Shown piece after piece: positions 44,093 to 56,072 of a stretch of 64,000 nucleotides of DNA. The DNA is taken from contig NZ_JADWYS010000001.1 in assembly GCF_015831345.1 (NCBI RefSeq), positions 2,570,618-2,634,617 on the forward strand. Reading direction: 5' to 3'. The DNA comes from Caenimonas aquaedulcis (lineage in GTDB: Bacteria > Pseudomonadota > Gammaproteobacteria > Burkholderiales > Burkholderiaceae_C). Position 1 is the first letter of the stretch. Each line of letters starts with the position of its first letter. The translations under genes and the position numbers were made by a program. The notes beneath the pieces are model-generated. The model worked only from the letters and a program-made list of their open reading frames with translations. It was not told where the DNA came from and did not search any database.

Positions 44093-44449
44093 ATGATGAA
44101 GCTCCTCGCCAAATGGCTGCTCAGCGCCGCCGCGCTGCTGTTCGTCGCCTACATCTACAACGGCGTGCAGGTCACCTCGTTCACCGCGGCGCTGATCGCG
44201 GCGTTCGTGATCGGGCTCCTGAACACCGTGGTGCGGCCGGTCCTCGTGCTGCTCACCTTCCCCGTCACGATCGTGACACTGGGGCTCTTCCTCTTCGTGA
44301 TCAACGCGCTGATGTTCTGGGCGGCATCCGCCTTGCTGGACGGCTTCCAGGTGAGCGGCTTCCTCGCCGCGCTCGTCGGCTCGCTGATCTACTCGCTTGC
44401 CGGCATGGTGATCGAGTCAGCGCTCGACAGCCTGTTCTCGAAGAAGTGA
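44093..44449 (+). CDS. Phage holin family 4-like membrane protein (YvlD type)
   Basis: A 118-residue protein with four hydrophobic helices and the pattern IGLLNTVVRPVLVLLTFPVTIVTLGLF typical of the YvlD/PF04020 group. Despite the family name there is no phage context here; members are common chromosomal envelope proteins of unclear function. The start is the first of two adjacent ATG codons (44093). TATGCT at 44079-44084 ends eight bases before it. The last 33 bp overlap the convergent M48 protease gene. Confidence 0.88.
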   Translation: MMKLLAKWLLSAAALLFVAYIYNGVQVTSFTAALIAAFVIGLLNTVVRPVLVLLTFPVTIVTLGLFLFVINALMFWAASALLDGFQVSGFLAALVGSLIYSLAGMVIESALDSLFSKK

Positions 44450-45940
44450 CTGCACCTGACGGGTGCGGGTGTCGATGATCGACGCCTCGATGTGGTCGCC
44501 TGCGCCCGGGGCCTTGCGCGAAACGTCCTGCGCCGCCTTGAACCGATCGATCGCCGCCTGGTAGTCCAGGTGCGCGACCTGCGCCTCCGCTTCGGCGCGG
44601 ATGGCGCGCAGCGTGTCGCCTTGCGCGTGATACGCGGCACCCAGCAATTGCCATGCGAGCGAATCCCGCGGATTGAGCGCGACCCACGTCTGCAGGCGCT
44701 GCGCCGCTTCCTTCGGCTTGCCGCCCTGGATGCGCGCCTGCGCGCCCAGGATCATTTCGGGCCGCGTGGTCGCGGCGATGTCCGCGAGGGATGACGCGCG
44801 CGCCATGTCGCCGGCGAGGAACGCGATCTCCGCGTCCAGCAGCCTGGACTGCCGCACGGCAACCGCGTCACCGGCCGCGGCGGCGCCCAACCGGGCCACG
44901 AGGCGCTGGGCGGCGGGGAAGTCGCGCAGCTTGGCCTGCGCGAATGCCGCCGTGTACAGCGTGCCGACCTGCCGCGCGCGATCGCCGCCGGCGGCTTGCG
45001 GACCGTCCGCTTCGCTCGCGTAGGCGCGCAGACCATCGACACCCGGATTCGAGAGCACGCGCGAGCGCGCGACCATGATCGTGTGCAGCATGCTGGACGC
45101 CCCCGCGCCGGCGGGACGCGCCGCGAGCTGCTGGCGCGACTGCGCTTCGGCGATGCGTTCGGTGGTCATCGGGTGTGTGCGCAGGTAGGGGAAGTTGCCG
45201 TTGTCGCTCAAGCGGGACGCCTGCTGCAGCTTCTCGAACATCGTCACGAAAGCCTGCGGGTCGTAGCCGGCCTGCGTCATGACGCCGAAGCCCACCCGGT
45301 CGGCTTCGCGCTCCATGTCGCGCGAAAAGTTCAGGCCGGTCTGGATCGCCGCGGCCTGCCCGCCCGCCAGCACCGCGTTACCCGCCTCCGGATTCTTGCT
45401 CATGGCGATCGCGCCGAGGATCATCGCGGCGATCAGCACCGGCAGCTGCTTGGACTGCTGCGCCGACAGGCGCGCGATGTGGCGCTGGGTCACGTGGCTC
45501 AGCTCGTGCGCCAGCACGGCGGCGATTTCGTCGCTCGAGATGGTGACGTTGACCAGGCCCAGCTGCACACCCATCCATCCGCCCGGCAGCGCAAAGGCGT
45601 TGATGACGCGGTCCTTGCCGAGCACGACCTGCCACGCGAAGTTGGTATCCAGCTCGGAGGTGAGGTCTCCTCGCGTGCGTGCGGCGTCCAGCAGGCGCGT
45701 CCAGATGCCCAGGATGTATTCGTCGAGCACCGGGTCCTCGATGTAGTCGGGGTCCCGGTACAGCTCGCGCGCAATCTTTTCGCCCAGCTTCTTCTCGGCG
45801 GCGACGCTCATGTCGCTGCCGTCCCCGAGGGTGGGCAACTGGCCCCGCGCGGGCGACGCCAGGAGCAGCGCGCCCATGGCAGCGCATGTGAGGACGCGGG
45901 GCAAATCCCCGGCGCGGCGGCCGGCAATGCGAAAGCTCAT
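44417..45940 (-). CDS. Periplasmic M48 metalloprotease with TPR domain (BepA/YfgC-like)
   Basis: A 507-residue exported protease and chaperone for outer-membrane proteins, by similarity to BepA. A signal peptide (about 1-33) is followed by the M48 catalytic domain with HELSH at 145-149 (zinc ligands His145 and His149, catalytic Glu146) and Glu212 in MEREADRVG as third ligand; the C-terminal 200 residues are helical TPR repeats. The ATG at 45938-45940 is chosen; the longer open frame reaching 46300 lies within moaC. It is divergent from moaC with 37 bp between. Confidence 0.92.
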   Translation of the reverse strand: MSFRIAGRRAGDLPRVLTCAAMGALLLASPARGQLPTLGDGSDMSVAAEKKLGEKIARELYRDPDYIEDPVLDEYILGIWTRLLDAARTRGDLTSELDTNFAWQVVLGKDRVINAFALPGGWMGVQLGLVNVTISSDEIAAVLAHELSHVTQRHIARLSAQQSKQLPVLIAAMILGAIAMSKNPEAGNAVLAGGQAAAIQTGLNFSRDMEREADRVGFGVMTQAGYDPQAFVTMFEKLQQASRLSDNGNFPYLRTHPMTTERIAEAQSRQQLAARPAGAGASSMLHTIMVARSRVLSNPGVDGLRAYASEADGPQAAGGDRARQVGTLYTAAFAQAKLRDFPAAQRLVARLGAAAAGDAVAVRQSRLLDAEIAFLAGDMARASSLADIAATTRPEMILGAQARIQGGKPKEAAQRLQTWVALNPRDSLAWQLLGAAYHAQGDTLRAIRAEAEAQVAHLDYQAAIDRFKAAQDVSRKAPGAGDHIEASIIDTRTRQVQSLLREQAVER

Positions 45941-45977
45941 GGGCCTATGATGCGCGAAGAACATGAACGGAGCGTAA

Positions 45978-46472
45978 ATGGATATGCCCGCGCTGACACA
46001 CTTCGACGCACAAGGCCAGGCGCACATGGTGGATGTGGGCGGCAAGGCCAGCACCCGCCGCGTGGCCGTCGCCAGCGGCCGGATCGAGATGCTGCCCGCG
46101 ACGCTCGCGCTCATCGAGGGCGGCACCGCGAAAAAAGGCGACGTGCTGGGCATCGCACGCATCGCCGGCATCCAGGGCGCGAAAAAGACCAGCGAGCTGA
46201 TTCCGCTGTGCCACCCGCTCGCCTTGACACGCGTGGCGGTGGATTTCACGGTCGAGCAGGTGGGCCCCGGCGGACAGCCGTGCGTGACCTGCCTGGCCAC
46301 GGCCGAGACGGTGGGTCCGACCGGCGTGGAGATGGAAGCGCTGACCGCGGTGCAGGTCGCCCTCCTGACGATCTACGACATGTGCAAGGCGGTCGACCGC
46401 GGCATGACGATCACCGCCGTGCAACTCGTGGAGAAGCAGGGCGGCAAGTCAGGGCATTACGTTCGATCCTGA
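45978..46472 (+). CDS. moaC: Cyclic pyranopterin monophosphate synthase
   Basis: Second enzyme of molybdenum cofactor synthesis, converting the MoaA product to cyclic pyranopterin. The 164 residues contain [10 protein letters not shown] near 77-86 and the active-site region [28 protein letters not shown] with its Lys-Asp pair. GGAG lies six bases before the ATG, and a TATGAT -10-like box at 45946-45951 lies in the narrow divergent gap. It stands alone, without other moa genes. Confidence 0.96.
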   Translation: MDMPALTHFDAQGQAHMVDVGGKASTRRVAVASGRIEMLPATLALIEGGTAKKGDVLGIARIAGIQGAKKTSELIPLCHPLALTRVAVDFTVEQVGPGGQPCVTCLATAETVGPTGVEMEALTAVQVALLTIYDMCKAVDRGMTITAVQLVEKQGGKSGHYVRS

Positions 46473-46785
46473 AGCGGATCACCTCTCCCTGAAGCTCTCG
46501 TTGCCCACCCTCTGGATGGGACTGGGCAGGAAGTCGATGACGCGTCTTCGGCCCGTCTTGACCTCCCCCGTGAGGCCCAATGCGAGGCAAATGCCTCGAG
46601 CGGCATGTGGGGCGGCCCCCGCCGCCCCCGGGATCCTGGCGCAGCACGCGCTGCCCACCGAGTGGGCCAACGTGGCCGGATCCTCGTGGAATCGGGCAGT
46701 CGCGCACAGCGCGCGCAAGCCGTCGTGCCCGGTCGCAGGGGGACGCGCGGACGAACCGGACGACAATCGGCGCGGTCTAGGCCAA
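46473..46785. other. 313-bp gap at the left edge of the glycan locus
   Basis: No intact gene. Most of it (46479-46736, minus strand) carries the suspected transporter remnant listed separately. No clear terminator with a T-run was seen at the end of moaC or of the membrane protein gene. Confidence 0.6.
46479..46736 (-). pseudogene. Degenerate HlyB-like type I secretion transporter N-domain
   Basis: A minus-strand reading of about 85 residues, HDGLRALCATARFHEDPATLAHSVG onward to ALGLTGEVKTGRR and LPSPI, resembles the C39-peptidase-like N-terminal domain of HlyB/LapB-type ABC transporters (pattern D-GL-AL---AR-H--PA-L-H--G, then LGL-A--V-T---RL---PLP-I). The middle is short of about ten residues and no membrane or ATPase domains follow, so it looks like a leftover fragment. 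It has no start of its own. The match is from memory of the family and needs a profile search. Confidence 0.35.
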
Positions 46786-48422
46786 CTATTTGCGGAAGTC
46801 CTTGGCCCACTTCTCGTGGGCATCCGGAAATGCCACGCGGTAACGCGCAAGCACATCGACGATTTCGCCCTCCCGATGCAGCACGACGGCGCTCTCCAGC
46901 AGCTTCTCGATCACGCGCGGCTCCGGTGAATAGTGCAGCAGCTCGCGGGAGTTGTCGTACACCCACTGCGCGTTGTCGTGCGTAAGGCTCGTGATCGTGA
47001 GTTCGGCGAACTTCGCCTGGTTGCGGAACAGGACCGACTTGCGGATCGCCGGGAGCGGGTCTTCGCGATACCCCGGGGAACGCGCTTCGGGCGCGAGATA
47101 GATTTGCGACACCCGGCGGTAGTCCCAGGCGGCGTAGGCGCAGCATGCGATCGTGCAAAGTGCCAACACGGGCGCAACGGCACGCCCCATTGCGCCGGCC
47201 GGACTTGCGCGCTCGCCGTGCGACCACAAGAGCCCGACGGCCAGGCCCAGCGCCATCTGGAACGGCCCATACCACAGGGGATATTCGAGCAGGCTGTGCA
47301 CCGCGAGCACCGCGAGCACGGCCCACGCCATCTGCCGCGCGGGATCGCTCTCGTTCCACGGCCTCGCGCGCAGCACCGCCCAGGCCGCGCCTGCGCAAAC
47401 CAGCAGCGCGGCGGGAACACCCAGTTCGACCGCCAGGTGCAGCGGCAGGTTATGCGCGTTGTCGAGGATGTCGCAAAAGCGCGCGCCCGGATAAGGCGTC
47501 ATGAAATGCGCGTAATCCAGTTCGCCCCAGCCCCATCCGGCCCACGGCCGCTGCGCGACCAGGTGCAGCACGTTGGACCAGAGCACGGTGCGGCTGCTGC
47601 AACTCTCCACCGAGGCCACACGCTCCCAGATGCGGTTGCCCGGCATGCCCGTGGCCCACTCGAGCGCGGCCGGGAGTGCGAGTGCCGCCGCCACGTAGGC
47701 CGCCACACCGACGCCCCACAGCAGCATTCGCTCGCGCCGCGGCCCGGGCCACAGCCAGGCTACGACGCCCAGCATCAGCATCTGCGCCAGCCCCGTTCGC
47801 GACGTCGTCGCCGCGTCGCCGACGGCCAGCCAGGCGATGGCCGCGCATGCGATCCACTTGCGCATCGCGCCCGGATGCAGCCAGAACAGCGACGCCATGC
47901 CGATGACGGTGAGCGACGCGAACTGGTTGCGCTGGCGCAGGTTGGCGAAGGCCTCGTTGCTGGACGAGAGGTTGACCCAGGGCGCAAGCTGCTCGCCCAC
48001 GCTGAAATACTGGCACAGCGCGATGGCGGTACTGATCGCAGCGGCCAGCAACCACCCCAGCGCGAGCGCGCGAACGAACTCCTGCCGGTGCCTGCCCGCG
48101 GACGACGCGCTCGCGGCCAGGAGGACAAGCACGCACGCGCCGGCCAGCGCGGCGACTTCGGGCGCCGGCCCGCTCTTGACAAAGGCCCAGGCGCACAGCC
48201 CCGCGAACGCGGCGACGAGCGGCAGGCTCAAGCGTGCCGCCGGCTGGATCGCGCACACGGCGGCCGCGCACAGCGCGCTGAACAGCCAGGGATCGATCGA
48301 CGAGGAGGGGCCGCTCGCGAAGGGATTGATCCACGGCAGCAACACGCAAAGGAAGCAGACGCTGGCGCGCAGGCGGCCTTGCAGCATCGCCGGTTGCGGC
48401 CCGCCGGTGAACACGCTGGCGT

Positions 48423-48426
<4 letters not shown>
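46786..48426 (-). CDS. PglL/Wzy/WaaL-like membrane glycan polymerase or transferase
   Basis: A 546-residue inner-membrane protein with about 11 helices and a soluble C-terminal tail (about 440-546). The segment RQRNQFASLTVIGMASLFWL fits the PglL_A motif, and DILDNAHNLPLHLAVELG contains the periplasmic His conserved in O-antigen ligases and O-oligosaccharyltransferases. It would use lipid-linked glycan either to glycosylate proteins or to polymerise or ligate O-antigen. The GTG at 48424-48426 overlaps the upstream glycosyltransferase stop (GTGA); the ATG at 48385-48387 is an alternative. It is last in the run rmd - gmd - GT4 - this gene. Confidence 0.82.
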
Positions 48427-51464
<3,038 letters not shown>

Positions 51465-51549
51465 ACCTGATCGTCAGTCCAAAATCACCATGCCCGATTG
51501 TCGCTCGGCCGGCGGGCAGAGCCGCCCGTCGGTCCGGATGGCTCGTGGC

Positions 51550-51579
51550 TTGGGCCTCCCGGCGGGCAGGCAGCATAAT
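51550..51579 (+). promoter_or_regulatory. Candidate promoter of the plus-strand glycan operon
   Basis: TTGGGC (51550-51555), an 18-bp spacer and CATAAT (51574-51579) ahead of rfbF. The -10 box ends ten bases before the ATG, so the leader would be only a few bases long. Weak match, not tested. Confidence 0.4.
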
Positions 51580-51589
51580 CTTCAGCACC

Positions 51590-52363
51590 ATGAAAGCTGT
51601 GATTCTCGCCGGCGGGCTGGGCACGCGCATCAGCGAGGAGTCGCATCTGAAGCCCAAGCCCATGATCGAGATCGGCGGCATGCCGGTCCTCTGGCACATC
51701 ATGAAGATCTACTCCCACCACGGGATCAACGACTTCGTGATCTGCCTCGGCTACAAGGGCTACGCGATCAAGGAATACTTCGCCAACTACTTCCTGCACA
51801 CCTCCGACGTCACCTTCGACATGACGCGAAACAGCATGGAGGTCCATGCCAGGCATGCCGAGCCCTGGCGGGTCACCCTGGTGGATACGGGCACCGAAAC
51901 GCTGACAGGCGGGCGGCTCGCGCGCGTGCGCAGCTACCTCGGGGACGAGCCGTTCTGCTTCACTTACGGCGACGGCCTCGCCGATCTCGACATCGCGGCC
52001 GCCGTCCGCTTCCACCGCGCCCACGGCCGGCACGCGACGGTGACGGCGATCCAGCCGCCCGGCCGCTACGGGGCGCTGCGCCTGGACGAGGGGGAAGGCG
52101 CTGTGCGTGACTTCCAGGAGAAACCGGCAGGCGACGGTGGGTGGATCAACGGCGGATTTTTCGTGCTGGGCCCCGGCGTGTTCCCCTATATCGAGGGCGA
52201 CCACACCAGCTGGGAGACCCAGCCGCTGCAGGACCTCGCGCGCGACGACCAGCTTCGCGCCTTCCGCCACACCGGTTTCTGGCAAGCCATGGACACGCTC
52301 CGCGACAAGAACCAGCTGGAGGACCTGTGGCAGGGCGGCGCACCGTGGAAGGTCTGGTCCTAG
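51590..52363 (+). CDS. rfbF: Glucose-1-phosphate cytidylyltransferase
   Basis: Makes CDP-glucose from CTP and glucose-1-phosphate, the first step toward CDP-6-deoxyhexoses. The 257 residues start with [18 protein letters not shown], including the nucleotide-binding GGxGTR and the cytidylyl-type [24 protein letters not shown] and [11 protein letters not shown] are equally diagnostic. It opens a plus-strand run of nine genes. rfbG starts one base after its stop. Confidence 0.95.
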   Translation: MKAVILAGGLGTRISEESHLKPKPMIEIGGMPVLWHIMKIYSHHGINDFVICLGYKGYAIKEYFANYFLHTSDVTFDMTRNSMEVHARHAEPWRVTLVDTGTETLTGGRLARVRSYLGDEPFCFTYGDGLADLDIAAAVRFHRAHGRHATVTAIQPPGRYGALRLDEGEGAVRDFQEKPAGDGGWINGGFFVLGPGVFPYIEGDHTSWETQPLQDLARDDQLRAFRHTGFWQAMDTLRDKNQLEDLWQGGAPWKVWS

Positions 52364-52364
52364 G

Positions 52365-53438
52365 ATGTTCGGCGGCAGCTACCGCGATCGACGCGTCCTG
52401 GTGACCGGGCACACCGGTTTCAAGGGGAGCTGGCTCGTGGCCTGGCTGCGCGAGCTCGGCGCACAGGTGCAGGGCCTCGCCTTGTCGCCGCCGACGACGC
52501 CCAATCACTGGGACCTGCTGGGCCTGGCCATGGAAGGCGGCCTGTGCGACGTACGCGATGCGCGCGCCGTGGCCGATGCGGTGGCTGCCTTCCGTCCGGA
52601 AGTCGTCTTCCACCTGGCCGCGCAGTCGCTGGTGCGCGCGTCCTACGACGAGCCGGTCGACACGTGGGCGACGAACGTGATGGGCACGGTCCACGTGCTG
52701 GAAGCCTGCCGGCGCTCCAACGACGTGCGCGCCATCGTCGTCGTCACGTCGGACAAATGCTATGAGAACCGGGAGATGGAACGCGGCTACCGCGAGGACG
52801 ACCCGCTGGGCGGGCACGACGCTTACAGCGCCTCCAAAGCCGCCGCGGAACTGGCTGCGGCAAGCTATCGCCGGGCATTCTTCGATCCCGCAGGGCGTGC
52901 GCTCGTGGCGACGGCTCGCGCCGGCAACGTCGTGGGCGGCGGCGACTGGTCGCGCGACCGCCTGGTTCCCGACGCGATGCGCGCGGTGGCCGGCGGCTCT
53001 CGCCTGGAAATCCGCTCGCCGCACGCCGTGCGGCCCTGGCAGCACGTGCTGGACCCACTCGCGGGCTACCTGTTGCTGGGCCAGCGCTTGATCGAAGGCG
53101 ATCGCGCCTGCGCAGCCGCATGGAACTTCGGCCCGTCGCCGGAGAGCGAGCAGACCGTTGCCAAGGTCCTGTCCGGCCTGAAGGCGCACTGGCCCGAGCT
53201 GGAATGGTCGGCGGGCGCCGGTCCGCATCCGCATGAACCAACCCTCCTGCACCTCGACAGCGCGAAGGCGCGCGCCGAACTCGGGTGGCAACCGGTGTGG
53301 CCGCTGGAGCGAACCCTGGAAGCCACGGCGCGGTGGTATCGCGACCACCTGCGCTCGGGCCTGCTGCGCACGCACACCGACCTGCACGAGTTCACCGCCG
53401 ACGCCGCGCGAGCCGGCCACGCCTGGGCCCGCGCATGA
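52365..53438 (+). CDS. rfbG: CDP-glucose 4,6-dehydratase
   Basis: Converts CDP-glucose to CDP-4-keto-6-deoxyglucose. The 357-residue extended SDR has VTGHTGFKGSWL (about 13-24, cofactor site), FHLAAQSLVRASYDEPVDTW, VVTSDKCYEN and the catalytic YSASKAA, all close to RfbG. The ATG is at 52365. The stop overlaps the following epimerase start (ATGA). Confidence 0.95.
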   Translation: MFGGSYRDRRVLVTGHTGFKGSWLVAWLRELGAQVQGLALSPPTTPNHWDLLGLAMEGGLCDVRDARAVADAVAAFRPEVVFHLAAQSLVRASYDEPVDTWATNVMGTVHVLEACRRSNDVRAIVVVTSDKCYENREMERGYREDDPLGGHDAYSASKAAAELAAASYRRAFFDPAGRALVATARAGNVVGGGDWSRDRLVPDAMRAVAGGSRLEIRSPHAVRPWQHVLDPLAGYLLLGQRLIEGDRACAAAWNFGPSPESEQTVAKVLSGLKAHWPELEWSAGAGPHPHEPTLLHLDSAKARAELGWQPVWPLERTLEATARWYRDHLRSGLLRTHTDLHEFTADAARAGHAWARA

Positions 53439-53986
53439 AGATCGAGTCGACGCCCATCGCGGATGTCGTCGTGGTGCGGACAGAACGCCGCGGGGACGGG
53501 CGGGGCGCTTTCTCGCGCTTCTTCTGCGAGGAGGAATTGGCGGACCTGCTGGGAGGCAGGCGCATCGTCCAGATCAACCACTCCGTCACGCGCGCTCCAG
53601 GCACCGTGCGTGGCATGCACTTCCAGCACGCACCGCACGCGGAAACCAAATTCGTCCGCTGCCTCAGGGGGCGCGCATGGGATGTGGCGCTGGACCTGCG
53701 GGCAGGTTCTCCCACGTTCCTGAAGTGGCGCGCCCATGAGCTCGATGCCGAGCAGGCGGACATGCTCGTGATCCCGCCGGGCTGCGCCCACGGCTTCCAG
53801 GCGCTCGAGCCGGACACGGAACTGCTCTACCTGCACACCGCCGCCTATGCGCCGCAGGCCGAGGACGGCGTCGACGCGGCCGACCCGCACCTCGCCATCG
53901 CATGGCCCCTGCCCTTGGCCCACCGCTCCCCGCGCGACATCGCCCTGCGCCGCGTCGACAGGGACTTCAAGGGGCTCGTGCCGTGA
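53435..53986 (+). CDS. RmlC-like NDP-4-keto-6-deoxysugar 3,5-epimerase
   Basis: A 183-residue cupin of the dTDP-4-dehydrorhamnose 3,5-epimerase family. It shows FSRFFCEEEL, QINHSVTRAPGTVRGMHFQ with the catalytic-base His, a VRCLRGRAWDVALDLR strand and VIPPGCAHGFQAL. Because it sits between CDP-sugar genes, it probably epimerises the CDP-4-keto-6-deoxyglucose at C3 and/or C5. rmlA/B/D are absent, which argues against dTDP-rhamnose. It overlaps both neighbours by 4 bp. Confidence 0.9.
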   Translation: MKIESTPIADVVVVRTERRGDGRGAFSRFFCEEELADLLGGRRIVQINHSVTRAPGTVRGMHFQHAPHAETKFVRCLRGRAWDVALDLRAGSPTFLKWRAHELDAEQADMLVIPPGCAHGFQALEPDTELLYLHTAAYAPQAEDGVDAADPHLAIAWPLPLAHRSPRDIALRRVDRDFKGLVP

Positions 53987-55206
53987 AATGCCGCCACTGC
54001 GCCCACCCGCTGGAGCTTGTCTTCCTCGACCTTGGTTTCGCGCCGCCGTCGAACGCCTACCTCGACGCCGCGGCCCTGCACCGCGCCGAGTCCTGGTTCC
54101 CGCTGAAGCTCTACACCTGCACGCAATGCTGGCTCGTGCAGACCGAGGACCATGCCGGGGCCCACGAGCTGTTCGCGGCGGACTATGCCTACTTTTCTTC
54201 CACGTCGGTGAGCTGGCTCGACCACGCGGCGTGCTACTCGCGGGACATCACGCGGCGGCTGGGGCTCGGCGCGCACAGCCATGTGATCGAAGTCGCCTCC
54301 AATGACGGCTACCTGTTGCGCAACTTCGTCCAGGCGGGCATTTCCTGCCTCGGCATCGAGCCCACCGCGAGCACCGCCCAGGCGGCGGAGCGGCTCGGCG
54401 TGCCCGTCCTGCGCGAATTCTTCGGCGCGGCGCTGGGGCGCCAGCTGGCTGCGCAGGGCCGGTCCGCGGACCTCGTCATCGGCAACAACGTGTTCGCGCA
54501 CGTGCCCGACATCAACGACTTCACGCTGGGCCTGCGGGAGGTCCTCAAGCCCGGCGGCACGGTGACGCTGGAATTCCCGCACCTCATGCGCCTGATCGAG
54601 CAGGCCCAGTTCGACACGGTGTACCACGAGCACTATTCGTACCTGTCGCTGGGAACAACGATGTCTATTTTCGGAAGGGCCGGCCTGCGCGTGTTCGACG
54701 TCGAGGAACTGGCGACGCACGGCGGCAGCCTGCGCGTCTACGGCTGCCATCGCGGCGACCCGCGCGTGGATGCACCGGCCGTCGCCGCACTGCTGGCGAC
54801 GGAGGCTGCGGCCGGCCTGCAGGGCGCGGCCGCCTACCAGGGCTTCCAGGCGCGCGCGGACCGCATCAAGAACGATCTGCTCGCCTTCCTCATCGAGCAA
54901 AAACGCCTGGGCCACCGCGTGGCCGCCTACGGCGCGGCTGCGAAGGGCAACACCTTGCTGAACTATGCGGGCGTGCGGCCCGACCTGCTGCCCTACATCT
55001 GCGACGCGGCGCCCAGCAAGCAAGGCCGCTTCACGCCGGGGGGCCATATCCCGATCCTGGAGCCTGCGCAGCTGGAGAAGCGCCGCCCTGACGTGGTCCT
55101 CGTGCTGCCCTGGAACCTCGTGGGCGAAGTCACGCAGCAACTGGGCTACATTCGCGGCTGGGGCGCGCGCTTCTACACCTGCGTGCCCGGGATGAAGGAA
55201 GCATGA
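53983..55206 (+). CDS. NDP-sugar C-methyltransferase (zinc-binding, TylCIII/TcaB9 type)
   Basis: A 407-residue three-part enzyme: an N-terminal zinc site with Cys3, Cys6, Cys46 and Cys49, a SAM-binding domain (about 85-200; EVASNDGYLL at the glycine loop) and a C-terminal domain (about 250-405) with GAAAKGNTLLNYAG. The catalytic YHEHYSYLSL segment lies near residues 210-219. Homologues add a methyl group at C3 of a 4-keto sugar, making a branched sugar. Start is GTG at 53983 (GTGA overlap). Its likely substrate is the CDP-4-keto-6-deoxyhexose from the upstream genes. Confidence 0.9.
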   Translation: MKCRHCAHPLELVFLDLGFAPPSNAYLDAAALHRAESWFPLKLYTCTQCWLVQTEDHAGAHELFAADYAYFSSTSVSWLDHAACYSRDITRRLGLGAHSHVIEVASNDGYLLRNFVQAGISCLGIEPTASTAQAAERLGVPVLREFFGAALGRQLAAQGRSADLVIGNNVFAHVPDINDFTLGLREVLKPGGTVTLEFPHLMRLIEQAQFDTVYHEHYSYLSLGTTMSIFGRAGLRVFDVEELATHGGSLRVYGCHRGDPRVDAPAVAALLATEAAAGLQGAAAYQGFQARADRIKNDLLAFLIEQKRLGHRVAAYGAAAKGNTLLNYAGVRPDLLPYICDAAPSKQGRFTPGGHIPILEPAQLEKRRPDVVLVLPWNLVGEVTQQLGYIRGWGARFYTCVPGMKEA

Positions 55207-56072
55207 AGCTGCTGGTCACCGGTGCCACGGGTTTCGTGGGACGCCACGCCGTGGCGCGGTTGCTGGCGCGCGGCCATGAAGTCACGGCCCTCGTACGTGA
55301 TCCTGCCAGGGTACGCGAGCATCCATGGGAGAAGCGGGTCCACCTCGTGACCGGGGAGATCGAGGCGCCGCGCCTCGCTCCCGGTTTGACGGGCCACGAC
55401 GCACTGGTGCACCTCGCCTGGCCGCAGTTGCCGCACTACCAGCTGCGCAGCCACTTCGAGGACGCGCTTCCCGCCCATTACCGGTTCATCAAGGCGCTGG
55501 TGCAGGCGGGCCTCGCCCAGGTGCTGGTCGCGGGCACCTGCTTCGAATACGGCCTGCGCAACGGGCAACTGCGCGAAGACCTGCCGTCCGAGCCTTCCAA
55601 TCCGTACGCCCTGGCCAAGGACACGCTGCGCCGCTTCCTGCAGGCGCTGCGGCAGGACCATCCATTCACGCTCCAATGGGCACGCCTCTTCTACAGCCAT
55701 GGGGCCGGCCAGAACCCGCGCAGCCTCCTGGCCGCAGTGGACGAAGCCATCGCGCAGGGCCGGCCGGATTTCCCGATGACCGGCGGCGAGCAATTGCGCG
55801 ACTACCTGCCGATCGAAGGGGTCGCCCGTCGCCTCGCCGTGCTGCTGGAACATCCCGAACTCGATGGCGTCACCAACATCTGCAGCGGCCGTCCGGTCTC
55901 CGTGCGCGCGCTCGCCGAACAACATATCCGGCGCGCCGGCGCCAACCTCCCGCTGCGGCTGAACGCCATCCCCTATTCGCCGCTCGAGCCGATGGCGTTC
56001 TGGGGCGATGCGTCCCGGATGGCGCCGCTGTCCAATGAATTCCAGACGGGAGACGACCCCCATGAGCTTTGA
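55203..56072 (+). CDS. NAD(P)-dependent sugar epimerase/reductase
   Basis: A 289-residue SDR-family protein beginning MKLLVTGATGFVGRHAV. Catalytic residues are in NPYALAKDTLRR (Tyr and Lys), after FEYGLRNGQL. The C-terminal part binds the nucleotide sugar. Position after the C-methyltransferase suggests it reduces the 4-keto group to finish the branched CDP-6-deoxyhexose, as reductases of this sort do in related pathways; this is inferred. ATGA overlap with the methyltransferase, and 11 bp overlap with the next gene. Confidence 0.85.
   Translation: MKLLVTGATGFVGRHAVARLLARGHEVTALVRDPARVREHPWEKRVHLVTGEIEAPRLAPGLTGHDALVHLAWPQLPHYQLRSHFEDALPAHYRFIKALVQAGLAQVLVAGTCFEYGLRNGQLREDLPSEPSNPYALAKDTLRRFLQALRQDHPFTLQWARLFYSHGAGQNPRSLLAAVDEAIAQGRPDFPMTGGEQLRDYLPIEGVARRLAVLLEHPELDGVTNICSGRPVSVRALAEQHIRRAGANLPLRLNAIPYSPLEPMAFWGDASRMAPLSNEFQTGDDPHEL

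Noticed and set aside
44093..44449. Holin-like gene as sign of a prophage
   Set aside because: No endolysin, integrase, structural or att sequences nearby; the family is common as a chromosomal membrane protein.
53435..53986. Assigning the locus to dTDP-L-rhamnose because of the RmlC-like epimerase
   Set aside because: rmlA, rmlB and rmlD are missing while rfbF and rfbG for CDP-sugars are adjacent and overlapping, so a CDP-linked substrate is more likely.
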